64,000 nt of DNA, from contig LSRX01000511.1 of NCBI GenBank assembly GCA_001939145.1, positions 349,987 through 413,986 of the forward strand. The letters are read 5' to 3'. Shown piece after piece: positions 42,000 to 54,945 of this stretch. Source of the DNA: Symbiodinium microadriaticum (lineage: Eukaryota > Sar > Dinophyceae > Suessiales > Symbiodiniaceae). Numbering within the stretch: position 1 is the first letter of the stretch; each line of letters begins with the position of its first letter. The notes beneath the pieces are model-generated. The model was not told where the DNA came from, did not search any database, and worked only from the letters and a program-made list of their open reading frames with translations. The translations under genes were made by a program, and so were the position numbers.

Positions 42000-44340
42000 T
42001 TCATCGTCATCTCATGTCCTGCTCCTCTGTTTTGTTTATCGTCTTGTCCTGTCCGTAGCTCGTCGCAGTCATCCGTTCCGTGCCAGTGTGTGTGTGAGAG
42101 AGAGAGAGAAAGTGAATGTGTCTTGGGTACGTCTCCGATGCTTTACGACCGCTATGGAATAAATCAGCTTAAGTTCTTAAACCTTCTTAAGCCTTGCATA
42201 GCACAGGGCTCTTACAGTTCTGCGCATTTCTGCGCAATTGTCTCACTTGCTTGAAAGGCTGCACTTGCTATTGACCGACTCGTGACTTGTGCGGGTCAAC
42301 TCCCAAATGCTTCAGACACCGTCTTCGCGACCCCCTTCTCACTACAGGACAGTGGCGGCTTTGACACTTAGTACCATTTGATGCGGCACTGTTGTGAGGT
42401 AGATTTGTATCCTTCGATTCTCTGAGGGCGAATCCTCAATTCAGAGTCACAGCGGGCCCGGGAGATTTCCCAACACGTCCCTTGAGAGTCTGCCCGACCC
42501 CCAAGCCCAGCAGATAAAGACTCAGCACCCAAGCACGGCAGAGCAGACCTAATTGACTGGGCAGTCCAGCGTTGCCTTTCAGACTTGGCGAAAGCAGGCA
42601 GTCGACTCACGAACAACCTTCAGGCCACAACTGTCGGATTTAAACTTGGAGCGTCGTTGAGGCAAGTGTCCTTGCCTGTCTTGCTGTATCTTCCAAAATG
42701 GCTGCTTTCCGTGTCCCCTTTGAGGTCACGAAGTGGGATTTGGGGATGTTCTGGGCTTTGTGCCTGGTTTCCTGTGTGCTCGGCCTGCGTGCAGGATGTT
42801 ACACCTGTTTGATATTGTTTCACATGCCGGGCAGACTTTGCCTGGGCAAGATGCCCTGCCGGGCACAGCTTGTCAGCAGCAACTGATGAAGTGTGTGAAT
42901 CGTGGACCCGATGCTTTTCGTCGACGAGGGCCTTGGTGTTTTCCATGCTGCATGCTGGATTGTTGCCCCATCAGCCGCCATCAGCAGACGACCACCTTAT
43001 TCTGCCTCAGAGGACTTTTTGTTTCCGTTCTTCGTCGTCATGTGTTCTGTTGAACAGCTGCTTGTGATCGTTTACAACATGTCGCTTCAATACTCATCCA
43101 CGGAGCGTGAAGCCGTTGGCCTGTGGCCAACATGTGTTGCATCGTCGGCACTCTACGCGGCAACTCTGGTGCTTATTGCGACACGTTGACCTGCTTCAAA
43201 AAGCGCGGTCGTCTCTTTGATGAGTCGGCCGAGATGTGGCTACTCACGTGATCTTAGATGGCTCCTTTGTCCCGGGCACAAGCCGTTTTCCCTTCAGATA
43301 CAGGGCTCACTTGAGCTCAGCTCCTACATGAAACCTTCTTCAGGCCAATGGACTTTAAGAGAGAGCACCGGTAGGCCTCCATCTCATTCATCACGCATAG
43401 GCCTTACGACAGCAGGAAGATGGCTCTGTGTGATTGCACATGCAGGTCGAGTCGTCGCAAGAACTTTGCACACTTTGCTTCCAACCCCCGAAAGCAAGGT
43501 CTTTTACAACTCTTCCACGGCAACAGAGTGTGCTGCATAGTCCTGCAAAGAACATGAACCGTAATTTTTTTGGAATATAGAACACGCGTGTCTGAAGGAG
43601 CTACTGATGTCATTCGCAGCACGTCGGTGAGCTGAGTCTGAGAATCAGACTGAGATTGTTCTACAGCAGGCAAGTTATGGAGCACCCTTTTGGAGCCGAC
43701 GGTCAATCGTGCATGTTGCTCCATCTCAGCATTCCGATGTCACAATGTAGCTGCTAGCCAACAAAGTGCAAGCATGCTTGGTGCAGGATTCTATTTTTTT
43801 CCACCGCTGCTGTGGTGTCCGTGTTGCGCATATCAAACCGAACCAATGGCAGCCTGAAGCGGAAGTTCGAAGACGCAGATCCCTGCGAAGCAAAAACCTG
43901 TACAACAAGAAAGACTGGCCTTTGGGTTGGTCGGCACGGTTGGCTTGCTGTCTGGCGAAGATTGAGGCTCAAGCGCAAAATATGATGGCCGAAAGCAGGA
44001 GAACGACGCTGCCGACCCGATCAGCTTGCAACAGCAATGCTTCATGCTGCCATAACGACTCATGGAGCAAGCCTGCATGGAATTGCATTCATGTCTTGAC
44101 ACGGGCACAAGGCGCTGTACCTCGTATGACCAAATCACGGCCATCCAGACATCCCAATCCTGAAAAGACAAGTAGAAAGTTTTTCGATCAGCCGAAGTGC
44201 AATTGCAGAAGAATGAAAGAAGGACTGCACGCACATAGCCGCAAAATGTCAACCCTACAAAACCTTGGCTCGGCTTCGCGAGCTCGAAAGTTTGCTCCAA
44301 ATTGTCCCAAGCTAAGGCAAGAGGGGTGGGCCGCCAAGTG
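42000..44340. other. No gene recognised
   Basis: Many short and medium frames are open on both strands (for example 43766-44341 plus and 43833-44348 minus), but none has recognisable motifs or convincing splice sites. Confidence 0.4.
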
Positions 44341-44346
44341 AGAGTC

Positions 44347-44360
44347 AAGTAGTAGTATTA

Positions 44361-44407
<47 letters not shown>

Positions 44408-44447
44408 AGTAGTAGTAGTAGTAGTAGTAGTAGGAGGTATACTGCTG

Positions 44448-44487
<40 letters not shown>

Positions 44488-44720
44488 CACTACTACTACT
44501 ACTGGTACTACTAGTATTATTGGTACTACTAGTACGATTAGTATTGTTAGTACTACTAGTACTACTAGTACTACTAGTACTACTAGTACTAGTACTACTA
44601 GTACTAGAACTACCTGCTACCTACCACCTACTACCTACTACCTACTACCTACTACTTACTACCTACGACTACCACCACCACTACGACCACCACCACCACC
44701 ACCACCACCACCACTACTGC
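44347..44720. repeat. Compound triplet array (CGT, AGT, ACT, CCA) with strand switch
   Basis: CGT repeats, then AGT repeats, then a switch to ACT (the reverse complement), AGTACT mixtures, CTACCTACTAC and CCA repeats. The AGT-to-ACT switch near 44445 makes a long imperfect inverted repeat that could fold back. Confidence 0.9.
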
Positions 44721-45239
44721 AAGTACTCAATGAACAACAACGCCATCGTGGAGACAAGTTTCGATAAAAAAATACAAACACACCCGTAAGGCAGCATAAG
44801 GGGCTTTGTTGCAGTTCCACAGGCTGTAAAGGCGTAGTAGTCACATGCAGGATCCCAAATCCGTGTCATGTCACTTCTGTCGAAGCCTCTTCCACAAGGA
44901 CACGCGCAAGGATTCACTACATACGTATATCTAAGATAGATTGAACGCTTAGAAGTCAAAAGACGGCTCCGAGCAGAAGCAAGCTCGATTCGTTTCTGCG
45001 CTGAGAGGGCGAGATCTGAGAATGAGCATCCTTGCAAGAAGCGAAGTGAAGACACCTAGACAACAAGTGATTCTGCGAAAGTACGGGCAGGAGCAAGATG
45101 CTCCCGTGCCCGAATGAAACATTTCAGTTGAGGCGTGAGGTGCAGTGCAAGTTGGAGAGGGGAATGGACATCATGCAAGTTGAAGTCCGCCCTGAACCAG
45201 AATACGAAAGCACCCTGGATTCTGCAAGAAGGCATACAC

Positions 45240-45370
45240 GTGCTCAGAAACATGTTCGATGGAAAGTTCTTAAGGGAGGGAAGGCCTCTGAGATCTGCAA
45301 GAGCTTGCTTGGCTGCATCCTGCGTAGGAAAGAATTGCGCCATAGCTTTGTCTATGGCGTATGGATACAC
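45240..45370 (-). CDS. Candidate exon, unknown protein
   Basis: Minus-strand text AIDKAMAQFFPTQDAAKQAL then ADLRGLPSLKNFPS is typical soluble protein. The 102-codon plus-strand frame over the same bases is less protein-like. No family recognised. Other pieces between 44.8 and 47.8 kb (such as 46006-46260, open on both strands) cannot be decided. Confidence 0.28.
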
Positions 45371-48221
45371 AAAACTGAGACTCCTGCAATATACATACTA
45401 AAGTAAAGCTCATGCAAAACACTTGTCTACCTCGGAGGGAAAGCTGCCGAACTCGCTTGCCAAGCGCTTTTGCCTCACAGCATCATCTTCTTTCAACTCC
45501 TTTCATTGAGGTTTGAGAAGGCTGGGCATCCGGCTTCCACATGCTCTTGCACCGCAAGCTCGTGCAGTTCCATCTGGCACCAACCGCGACCTAAAGCCGT
45601 CTTTGACCACCGTACGAAGTCGGCTTTCTGAAGTACAAGCAATGAAATGAGGTATCCTCATGACTTCTGCTGAGTTGCGTGACTTAGCATGGAAAAAAGG
45701 ATTACATGGTAGCCCAGAATCCGCATGAGCACACGCGGGGTGTGTAGAACGGTTGTATAACGTAGAGTTTCCAGATTCACTCTTGCGAATGTGCAGGCAC
45801 AAAGCTCAAGTTTGACAAAGAAGTCGAACTTCCGCTTTGCCGTCGAGGAACGTTTCAAAAACTATAGACTGAAACACAGGAGTACTCTGAGTTCATACCA
45901 GTTCGTCCGTAGCTGCTACGACCCGAAAAGAAGAAGTCAAGCTCCAGGGATTTGTGCAACTGCCCGCTGCCTGACACATCCTGAGCCCTCCACAACTGCA
46001 GCGAATTGATCAACGCCAAGGTGGACGACCAAGCCGCAGCCTTTTTGCCTGCTTTTGATAGCACGTCAGTGCGCGGCTTGAAGCCAAGGTTGAGACAGCG
46101 ACAGCCAAAAAGGATCGTCTCGAAGCAGCCGAGGTTGGGCCGCTCCTGGGAACCAGGCCACGCAACGCCGCGCAATTTCGAAAAGCAGCTCAAGGATGCT
46201 CGGCTCAAGGTTCCCACATGTTCCCACACACACGTGCCTGCGCTTTTCCGTGCCGGAGGGAAAGGGCCAAAGCTGCGCGCCACAGAACCGCAGAGACCTG
46301 TCTTGTGTGTATCATTCTGCATAGCCGTTCCCTTTCGGCAATTGTGCCATTTCTTCAAACATTTAGTACAGTCGGTACCCATTAATTACTCAGGATCACC
46401 TCACTGTGTGTCTAGCATGAGCCGAGTCTGCAGACGCCCTACCGAGCAGGATTGGGCAACGCTGGACGACGTCGAAATCCGAATGCAGGTTGTGGAGGCA
46501 AGAACATTCCGTCTGGAAGGGGGCGGGATACAAAGTTCTGGAGACTCAGCAGCTCAGCATTGACAAGCAAGGAGTCGAACCGATGATGCTAGATCTGTCT
46601 CTTTGTGGCTCAGAGCACAGGCAGGTGCAGCAGAAAAAAGAATCGCACGAGACTGCCTCGGAAGACGAGGCAGGAAGCGGTGGTCTCGTGGAAGTCAGTC
46701 ACCACAAAACAACTCACACGGCGTTCATCATGGGAACTGCAGAAATGTCCAACACACGGAGAAAATGGAACGATAAACCCGCACATCGACATGAAACCCC
46801 AAACTCAAACTCTTGATAAATCCTGCCGCTAGCTCAAGCTATGTCGCGTGAGCTTTGCTCTCTAACTTTATGAACCATTGCAGCTGACCTTCAAAAGTTA
46901 AAGAAGCAGGCCAGGCCACGCATGCGCTCATGCAAGCATTGAGCAGCACCACTGATTGGAAGACGCCTCTTTCGCAAAGCAACATGATAACGCAAGGATG
47001 ACAAAAGGATGCACAGTGTAGTTTCCAATCCAAACGTGCGCCTGCAATGCTCGCATGGATTGCATAACCTGTGGGGTAGCTACGTTCAGAGATCCAGCGT
47101 TTAAAGAAAATACACACAAGCACACACACACACACACACACACAACACACTCACACTCCCTCGAAACGTTTTTATGGTCGGACCTAAAGCTTCTCGCCAC
47201 TTCACAGCAACATCCATGGCTGACATTGCTGCCTCAGGCACCGGGACTAGTCAGGTACGATTCTGACATCTCAGCAAGGCTCCAGCCCCAAAAGAAACTT
47301 GATCAGCTTCCAGGAAGCCACTCTTTAGTTTCGAGAAAACCTTCGCAAACTCACAGGATGCATTGCTGCAACGTTCCGCATATCACTCCGCAACTGCACA
47401 TGAGCTGCGCCATGTGAGAAGCCTCATGTGACAAATGCCAGCGCCTGTCCATTCCTGTCAGGACATCATGTTTGGCGTTAGTTACAGCTGCACCATGACT
47501 TTCCGACGCGACCTGCACCATCAATGTAAGTGTTGTAGGTAACCAGATCTGGAATGCAGCGCCTGGCACCAACTAGCGCCGCGGCTTACAAGGACATCAG
47601 TGTGGAGTGCGCACCTGCAGGCCACATACTGCAGCAAGGACTGCCTTAGCAACACTGACAGAGGAGACTTGGAAAGCCAGAATCAACAAAAACAGGATCA
47701 CCTTTCAAGGTACGGGCGCACTATGCCAGTGATAAAGTCGACCAAGGCTACAGATGGCGGAGTTCACTGCCGGCATTTCCCAGGTCCCTCCATGCCAAGC
47801 CCATCTCTGCAGGACGAGCCTCCAGGCACCTTCCGTGCCGCATATATGGGGGCTCAAGGCAGAGTTCTGAACGCTTCCCCGCCTGCGCCCGATCCAATGG
47901 CACCAACTAAAGACATGTCTGCGACGTGGTCTGCTTCAATGGCTGAGTGCCGCCTTGCCGACGGTGACACAGAATGAACATACCGAAGCAGAGTGGACTG
48001 GGGACCCTGCATACACTGCATGAACATCATGGAGATGTTCCACAACCTCACACCGCGAATCCCGGATGTGAACATCGGATTCGGTTGCATCCCTTGATCA
48101 AGTGCCTCTTAAAACTTAGAAGCTGAAACTCCCTGAAACCACCAACAACCCACGAAGTATCCTACATCTGCCAGTTTTGAGACAGGCTGCCCGGCAACAT
48201 CCAAACCTGCCAGGATCGCAC

Positions 48222-48610
48222 CTCGCCAGCTGAGTCATTTCACGGCCCTCTTCGACTGTAACAGGACGCAGGCCCCGGCCATATGACACCAGGTCTGGGG
48301 CGAGGCGATTCCGGCCACTGCGTACGACCTTGTCAGCCCAATCCTGCAACATCAACCTAGGCTCCAACTACAAAGATGCAGGACCTGGCTTCACAGGCAG
48401 CCGGCCATTGCCCACCACTGGAGCAAGCAGCAGCCACCGCATTCTGTATCAGCACCTACACATCTCCAAGTAATCTGCATGTGCTTCGGTCACGGGAAAT
48501 GTGTAAGGGACGAGCTCTCACACGACCAACGTGTCCTGAGAGCCGCTCCTGGAGAAAGGTCACATCAAGAGTAGCGGAGGACAGAGGACTGCCGGGAATG
48601 TCACTGCCAA
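48222..48610 (-). CDS. Two candidate exons of an unknown gene
   Basis: An exon at 48222-48343 (122 bases, DWADKVVRSGRNRLAPDLVS then YGRGLRPVTVEEGREMTQLA) follows GTTGCAG and ends at a GTGCGA donor. Upstream, about 48525-48606 reads DIPGSPLSSATLDVTFLQER then LSGHVG, after TTGGCAG and before GTGAGA. Both have splice signals on both sides and balanced composition. Related pieces may lie at 48.70-48.85 kb (APCGGHFMPSGPDVPGDSVF). No domain recognised. Confidence 0.4.
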
Positions 48611-48999
48611 TCGTAAACATGCAAGCTCGGAGTATCCAGCAGCGTTGAATCAGGATACTGGATACTTGACAAAAATCTTCCTGCAAAAGAAACGATGATG
48701 CTGAGGGATGCTGAGGGAACCGCGAATACTTGCAGCGATGCCTTCCACTGAAGACCCTGATCCAGCGAGTGCTGCTCCCCCCCCAGCACGAAACACGGAG
48801 TCACCGGGCACATCCGGGCCTGAAGGCATGAAATGGCCTCCACATGGAGCTGACACCACGCGGACTCTTCGGACTTCACACCGAGCGTCTCGCGGACAAT
48901 GCGCACACGAAGTTCGCCGCACCCCCGCGCTCGGCTGAACACAGCCTCAGCAGTGATTCAACAGTCAGCGCAAGGAAGGTTCCAAAGAAGCTCAGCTTG

Positions 49000-51900
49000 T
49001 CCAGGAAGCAGCTACAGTAAGTCACGAAACCAACAACTGCCTGAATCACGCATCTAATGAAGCACTTTACTGGCTAAATGCAAAGGTTGCTGGACCATGA
49101 GACCGTCAGGCACCCTGTAGACAAAGCAATGGCCAAGAAACCTCTAAGCACGAGGCAGCAATGAAGCCTGCGGCCAGCACAAGCCATCCTGGTCTTGACA
49201 TGACAGCGTCTGGTGCGGAAGCACTTTGGCATGAGGCTCTAGAATGAGAGAGCCATGTCGTGCGTTCTGACTTTCGAAACATCTATGTCCGCCTGCTGTT
49301 GCTGTGTTGGAAAAAACTGTGCACTCCTCTCTACTTTCTGGCGGACACAATACTGTAGGACAGGCCATCTCGGGAAACGATTTCGCAACAGTTGCTACTG
49401 CCCGCACTTCCACAGCTAAACGATCGTGGCTGGACAGAGAAACGGCAAGAAGCGCGACAAAGTTGCTTCGATCCTGCTAATCTTGCTGTTGGTACGACAT
49501 CACAGATACCCACAGGGGCCAATCTTGATTGAAGCACCATCGAATGCTTATTGACGTTTTGGCTTTCTTGGTGGCCAAGTCTTCAGTGATCGTGCCAACC
49601 TGATGGCAAGAGGGACCAGCCCGCACTGACTTGTGTTTCTTCGTCTGTTTTGAGCGCAGTCCAGCGCGTGGTGTCACTGACATATCCCACCTTCTCCAAA
49701 ATTCAGGCTGGGGGCTTGTCTGGTTTCTGGGGCTTCCATGGCCCCACTCGCTTTTGCCTTGAGTGCTGTTTGATTTTCGTAACTTGTCTGGATTGGGATT
49801 TTAGGAGCTGCAAGGGCTTCAGGATGTACCTATTTCGTGTCAAGAGGGTTTCGGTCTTTGAGCTTCCAGGTTCTGCGCGGATTTACATTTTGCTTCTATA
49901 GTCGGGCTTTACACAGCTAAAGTCGTTGATCAAGAGGGTGGCAAGGAGTGGGATCATTGAGGCCTGGATTGCAACTCGTTTGCTCCGCCGGGTAAACGGA
50001 CAGCAGTACATGTCACTAACTTCTGGGTGCTGCAACATCGAACAGTGGACTCGAGCGGACACGCACGCGCACGCACACACACACACACAGAGACACTCTC
50101 GACCATACGATCAATGCACGCCCGACCCCGTAACAAGATGATGGAGAAGCGATGTGCTTGTGCTTGAACGTATTGGAGTGGTGTGCCTGTCTCAATCCTC
50201 CCTTTCTTTGGTAGCTAGGTGCCGGACTACGGGGCTTGAAGCGAACACAAGTGTATACGTCAAGAAGGTACCCAGAGGACGCTCTCAGACAATCCAAATA
50301 GGTCCGGCTGTCCCCCCACGACCAAGCAAACAACACAAAGAGCACTGAAAACTTCCGGCACTTTTCAACATGTATCTCCTCAAGAGCCTGCACGGAATTT
50401 CACTTGTGCTGGAGATGGCGCTACTGGCATGCCGTTGGGAACAAAGCAACAGAGCTGACAACACGGACTGCCGGCAGCTGAAGGCTTCACAATGACAAGG
50501 CAGTCTTGACACTCAGAAACTCGGATGCGAGAAAACGACTGCGGATGACGAAACCCTGCGACAACACAAAAAGCGACAGCGAAGGTCTGTCCAGTACGAA
50601 CAAACAAGCAACTACCGATCTACGCAAAACATGTGCTCGCGACCGCTGCCCCAGCATGCCACAGGGAGTGCCTCCAAAGCTCGGAGACAGGTCCCGACCG
50701 TAACGGAATCAGTTCGGATGCCATCGGCGGACATCCTACATCAAAGCGTAGGCAAAGTGGGATCAGAACAAACAAAAAGGGTGTCCTCCCCGCATGCAGC
50801 AAAGCTCGCCGCCAGGTGTTTCCAGCCAACACGGCCTTATTTCGCTGCATGTCGCTACTTGGCGATTCCGAAACACTCCCGCACTCTGTGTCCAGGCATG
50901 TTGCATAAAATCGTAGCCAAGGCTCATTGTAGCTTGCTGAATCCGGACGAACTCCTCGCCTTGTTGCAATTTTAACTCCCTTCTGTTCAGTTACTCGGGA
51001 TCTGCCAGAAGCCGTGGCCAGTCGACAGCTGTTACAGGCTAGATGTACAGCCTCATGAAGCCTTATCAACACCCTGCGTCTGACTTAGGCCAAAACCATG
51101 ATTTCCAAGAGGTGAAAGACACCGCGGCAAGCAGCCAGCGACTCGGCGCAAGCAGCTGGAGAATTTTGCAAACGCGAACATTGCCTGTCGCACCACGGCC
51201 AACTGCAGGCATTTGCACCGTGATCTCGCAGCAGCCGCCAGCAAGATGGTACCTGGCAGCTGGTCCCGACATGTTTGTCAAGTGGTGCGGAAGCCATGCC
51301 AGAAGCGACAAGCTGTGGCATCTGCCTGGCGCAACAGTTGCTTCCCGTGCGATTGGCTTGAGGTTCCCAACTTTCCTGGATGAAGAAGAACTCGAGGGAA
51401 ACCCCATCCCTTCGACATCGGCCTGCAGAAACCCAGCAAAATATTTTAGCAACATGGGTGGAAGCCTCGACTGCAAATGTTTCCAGGAGATTGTAGACAC
51501 AAAGTACCTCTCCAGGTGGAGCCATATTTCAGGCCATGTCCATCCAACGATCGCAATCACACTTCGATTTCGTATTCTGCGTGGCGCACAAGTCGCCACT
51601 GCAGAGAGATTGACACAGCCACGGCTTTGTACGACACCGCTGATGGCCTCAAGCTCCTGAGGATCACAATGTGTGTATACGTGTGTGGTTGGCTAGGCTT
51701 TCGCTTTATGTTCTTCACAATGCATCACGACACATCATAAACTCGTCACAACTCAGCAAACGACCACTGCAAGGCAGTTGACAGCCTTGGATGATGGGGA
51801 GGCAGTCGCATCATGTAATCACAGTTTGAAAATTGCCAACATGTAGTTAGGCATCACACAGACCAAGAGCTATTCTCCAGTCGGGATTGGTTCTGTGTCT

Positions 51901-52030
51901 GCCGTCGCCTGTGGCGTTGCAGAGCACACAACCAGGCAACATGCAAATTCCTCATCCGTTCCAGATAAACATGCATGGGAAGCTGCAAATGCGCACTCTC
52001 AGCAAGCAAAGAATAGAAATGGAAAACGAC
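49000..52030. other. No gene supported
   Basis: Contains a short CA array at 50068-50090. The longest frame (51043-51660, plus, 205 codons) overlaps two open minus frames of similar length, so it cannot be trusted. Confidence 0.4.
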
Positions 52031-52038
52031 TGCAGTGC

Positions 52039-52102
52039 CTTGTGCAGCACTGCAGCTGGAGATGGCGGCGTTGACACAAACTACATCTGGCTCCAACGCC
52101 TG
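52039..52102 (-). CDS. PPR-motif exon
   Basis: Minus-strand text LEPDVVCVNAAISSCSAAQ matches the second half and start of consecutive pentatricopeptide repeats (P-D/N-x-x-x-x-N-x-x-I-x-x-C). The segment follows an AG (TGTCAG at about 52103) and ends at a GC-type donor (AAG followed by GCACTG). PPR proteins bind RNA in plastids and mitochondria and are a large family in dinoflagellates. Neighbouring repeats should lie in other small exons, but I could not find them, so this may be an isolated remnant. Confidence 0.42.
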
Positions 52103-52109
52103 ACAACAG

Positions 52110-53700
52110 GGACGTGTTTATGTTTTGTGCTATGTCCGGGTGTCTGTGCTTCTCTTGACATGTCTAGAAATGCGACCCCCGAACAACCTTATCAAAATTC
52201 AGCTGCCTGCTTTGCAGCATCCAAGATCTTCACAGCCTGGCACACCCACACGAATTCGACGCCTGTGGTCTTGATTTTTCTTCAACCGGGGCCTGCTCCC
52301 ACCCCGATCGGCGCTTGCACTCAATGATAGCATTCGCTTTGGAACGCAGCGACCCACTCGCTGTGGGCATAGAAACATTTGCCAAACGGACAGTTTATCT
52401 CTGTGGCAGTACCCATGCATGGTGCTGCATCCATCCATCACCATGGCAGCTTAAACGTGGTGTGCCCGAATGAACTAGATGCATGGCAAACATGGCTGCG
52501 ATCAAGGCACATACCTCTTGCATCCACGAGTATCAAGCAATCATCCCCGCTTGGTTCGAATGGAACCACAACCAAGAAAGTGCTTTACGTCTATGAAGTT
52601 AACACATGTTTATTTCCAACAACACAAAACCCCGCTCAAAGTTTCAAGGGGCATGATGGCACTGAAAAATAATACGTAGCTGTCTCACTGAACGGACTGC
52701 CCTCTTTTCACGACACTCCACGCAAGGTGACTGAGAAGGGAAGCACTGAACGAGCCACAGCATCAGCGGGTTGCTTAGACCCAACCTCTCAAACACGAAC
52801 AGTTGAACAGAAAAAAAGAGAAGGAAGGATGGAAAACTGATTTTCCTGCTACGGGGATTCCAGAGGCAAAACTTCGGTTCATGACAAACATGGGCCTGCA
52901 GAATGCTAAACGATCAACTTAAAAACTTTGGAGAGTGGTCTCGACTCACGACATTTTGTACTGCTGTTGAAACACGCAAAATAAAAATACAACCATTCAG
53001 TGACGAAGAACAAAAGCTTGGCCGAAGAAGACAATGGCCGAAAAAAGAAATGTCGCAGAAAAAAACAAAAAAAACACCCAACACAGAGCATTCCACGTGG
53101 TCACTGAAACGGACTCAGTTTCTCTGGCGAAGAAGCGAATTAAAACGTTCTTGTCCACAAGAAAGTACTTCAGTGTCAGAATCAATGCGTTGAAGCTTGC
53201 GCGTTTCTAACTCAAACACATTGAGCCGGAAAGCGCCTGTAATGTCACTAGCTTGAATTGTCACTACCATGGTGAGAAAATCTTGTGGTCGTCTTGTCTC
53301 CATGTATCCTTCTGTTCTATGCTAGAGCTCGCTTGACCTAAAAGAAACTAACAAGAAGCAGCACTCTTCTTTTTTCCGCGAAGGTTGCTGAAAAGGATGC
53401 TTTGCGGAGCAGGGCATTGCCTGCCAGAGAAAGGAGCTGTAGGCAAGCGATGCCGTGCGACAGTCCCCCTCTTTAGAGCATCCCAGCAACCTCGCTCAAA
53501 TGCCTTAGTCTCCCACCGCGTCGAGGTTGACCGGAGGCTCGAGGACAGCGTGTCTCTGTGCCTGCAGGTCGTGCAGCTGAAACAGGAAAGGTGCAGACGA
53601 AAAAACCTGGCGAGCGGTGCTGGCAGGCTTGCAGGCTTGTTTTTCCCATGCCTGGCGCCGATGATTAAGTAGCAGTTAGCAGTGCGCTGCAGTGAGAGCG
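52110..53700. other. No gene recognised
   Basis: Short frames only, plus a Lys-rich plus-strand frame (52903-53193) caused by A-rich sequence. The part next to 53.7 kb is the 3' flank or untranslated end of the retroelement. Confidence 0.4.
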
Positions 53701-53703
53701 AAG

Positions 53704-54945
53704 TCAGCGCAGCATGGCGTGCTGTGCTTGCACTAGCGGTGCGGGCCAAGCGTGGCCAGTGTCATGGAGCGTGACAAAGTGTGATGCGGACGCTAGCTCT
53801 GCAAGGCTAATGCGTAGTCTTTCCGCACTGCGGTGCTTGAGAAAAGATATATTGTCTCGACTGAGCTTGTCAGCCCAGACGTTCTTTTCTCCCGCCAAGT
53901 GCTCTAGCTCAAATTGCACGCGGTGCAGATGAGCCCAGGTGGCGGCAAGTCGAAGGAAAAGTCCTAGAGGCTCTGCGGTGCTAAAAAGCTTGTTGAGTCC
54001 GCTTTCGGCACTAGTGTTGTCAGTTGCCGAGGGCAGGACAAACCTGACGTGCTTGCTGCGGAGGCAATGCCAGGTGCATTGCGCGAGCGCGAGCTGTGCG
54101 AGCGTCTCGAAGCAGCCGATATACGGCTGCATGCTGCCGTGTAGCTGCGGCCATTGTTCACGGACCTGATCTGCGGTGAAAATTTCGCTGAACCAAATAA
54201 ATTGTTTGGCTGTGCTAAGCCAACCCCCTATGCCGATGCGTGCCGTATCTGCAAATGCGTCGGCTGCACTGTAGCACTGCAGGCGCGGTGCTGTGCGAAG
54301 CGAGCGAGGCTGTTCATGCGCAGAACACTGCGACAGCCATGCAAGCACAAATTTGCTTTCTTTGCGAAGATGGATTTCGGATCGATGCGGATCCGCTAGC
54401 CGTACCCATTGATGCTTATGGGAGGGCGGGACTAGGGGCACATCAGATTTAGATGAAATCTTGATGTTGCCGACCTCAAGTAGTTGTGCGTTGCGAGGCA
54501 GCCAGCTACCTGACGGGGTACGGGTTAGCTTTGCTTGGCGGTCTAGTGCATCGTAGAATGCTTGCCACATTGTCGGGGCTATGCTATGGAGGGTACCTTT
54601 AGCGCTATGAAGATCCTTATAAAGTGGGGCCATGAAGGGGCGGAGGTGCTTACTTAGGGAGGTAGCCCAATTAAGGAGGCCTAGCATGCCTTCCAGTGCT
54701 TTGCGGGGCACTTTACTATGTTGCTGCAGAGCGGCTAGCTGTTCGCGCAGCTTCTGCAATTTGGCTTGGCGTAGTTCGACGGTTTCTGACAGCGTGCAGA
54801 AATTCCAGCCACACCAAGTGACATTGGTAGAAAACTGGGCTTTCTTCCAACTGATTGGTGCATGCAGGGCGGCTAGCAGTGCGACCACCAGCGCTGCTGC
54901 TTCTGACGACTCACCTTTGCGAAGCAGTGCGAGCAGGCCGTCCAC
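53704..54945 (-). pseudogene. Pol part 2: RT thumb and RNase H, mutated active site
   Basis: Continues the RT after the frame break. The frame enters just before WLYVDGLLALLRKGE, where the usual catalytic YVDD has become YVDG (Asp to Gly), so the RT would be dead even if the frame were repaired. RT text continues (PISWKKAQFSTNVTWCGWNF). RNase H has Asp in CYSAADAFADTARIGIGGWL, Glu in GCFETLAQLAL, Asp in SATDNTSAESGLNKL and the final Asp in GEKNVWADKLSRD, uninterrupted, over about 140 residues. That contrasts with the split RNase H of the element at 25-32 kb. The C-terminus (LASASHFVTLHDTG...) appears complete. Confidence 0.75.

Noticed and set aside
44188-44490. Poly-Val/poly-Leu/poly-Arg ORF
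   Set aside because: Triplet array translation.
51043-51660. 205-codon plus-strand ORF
   Set aside because: Two minus-strand frames of similar length overlap it, and none has a recognisable domain, so the direction cannot be decided.
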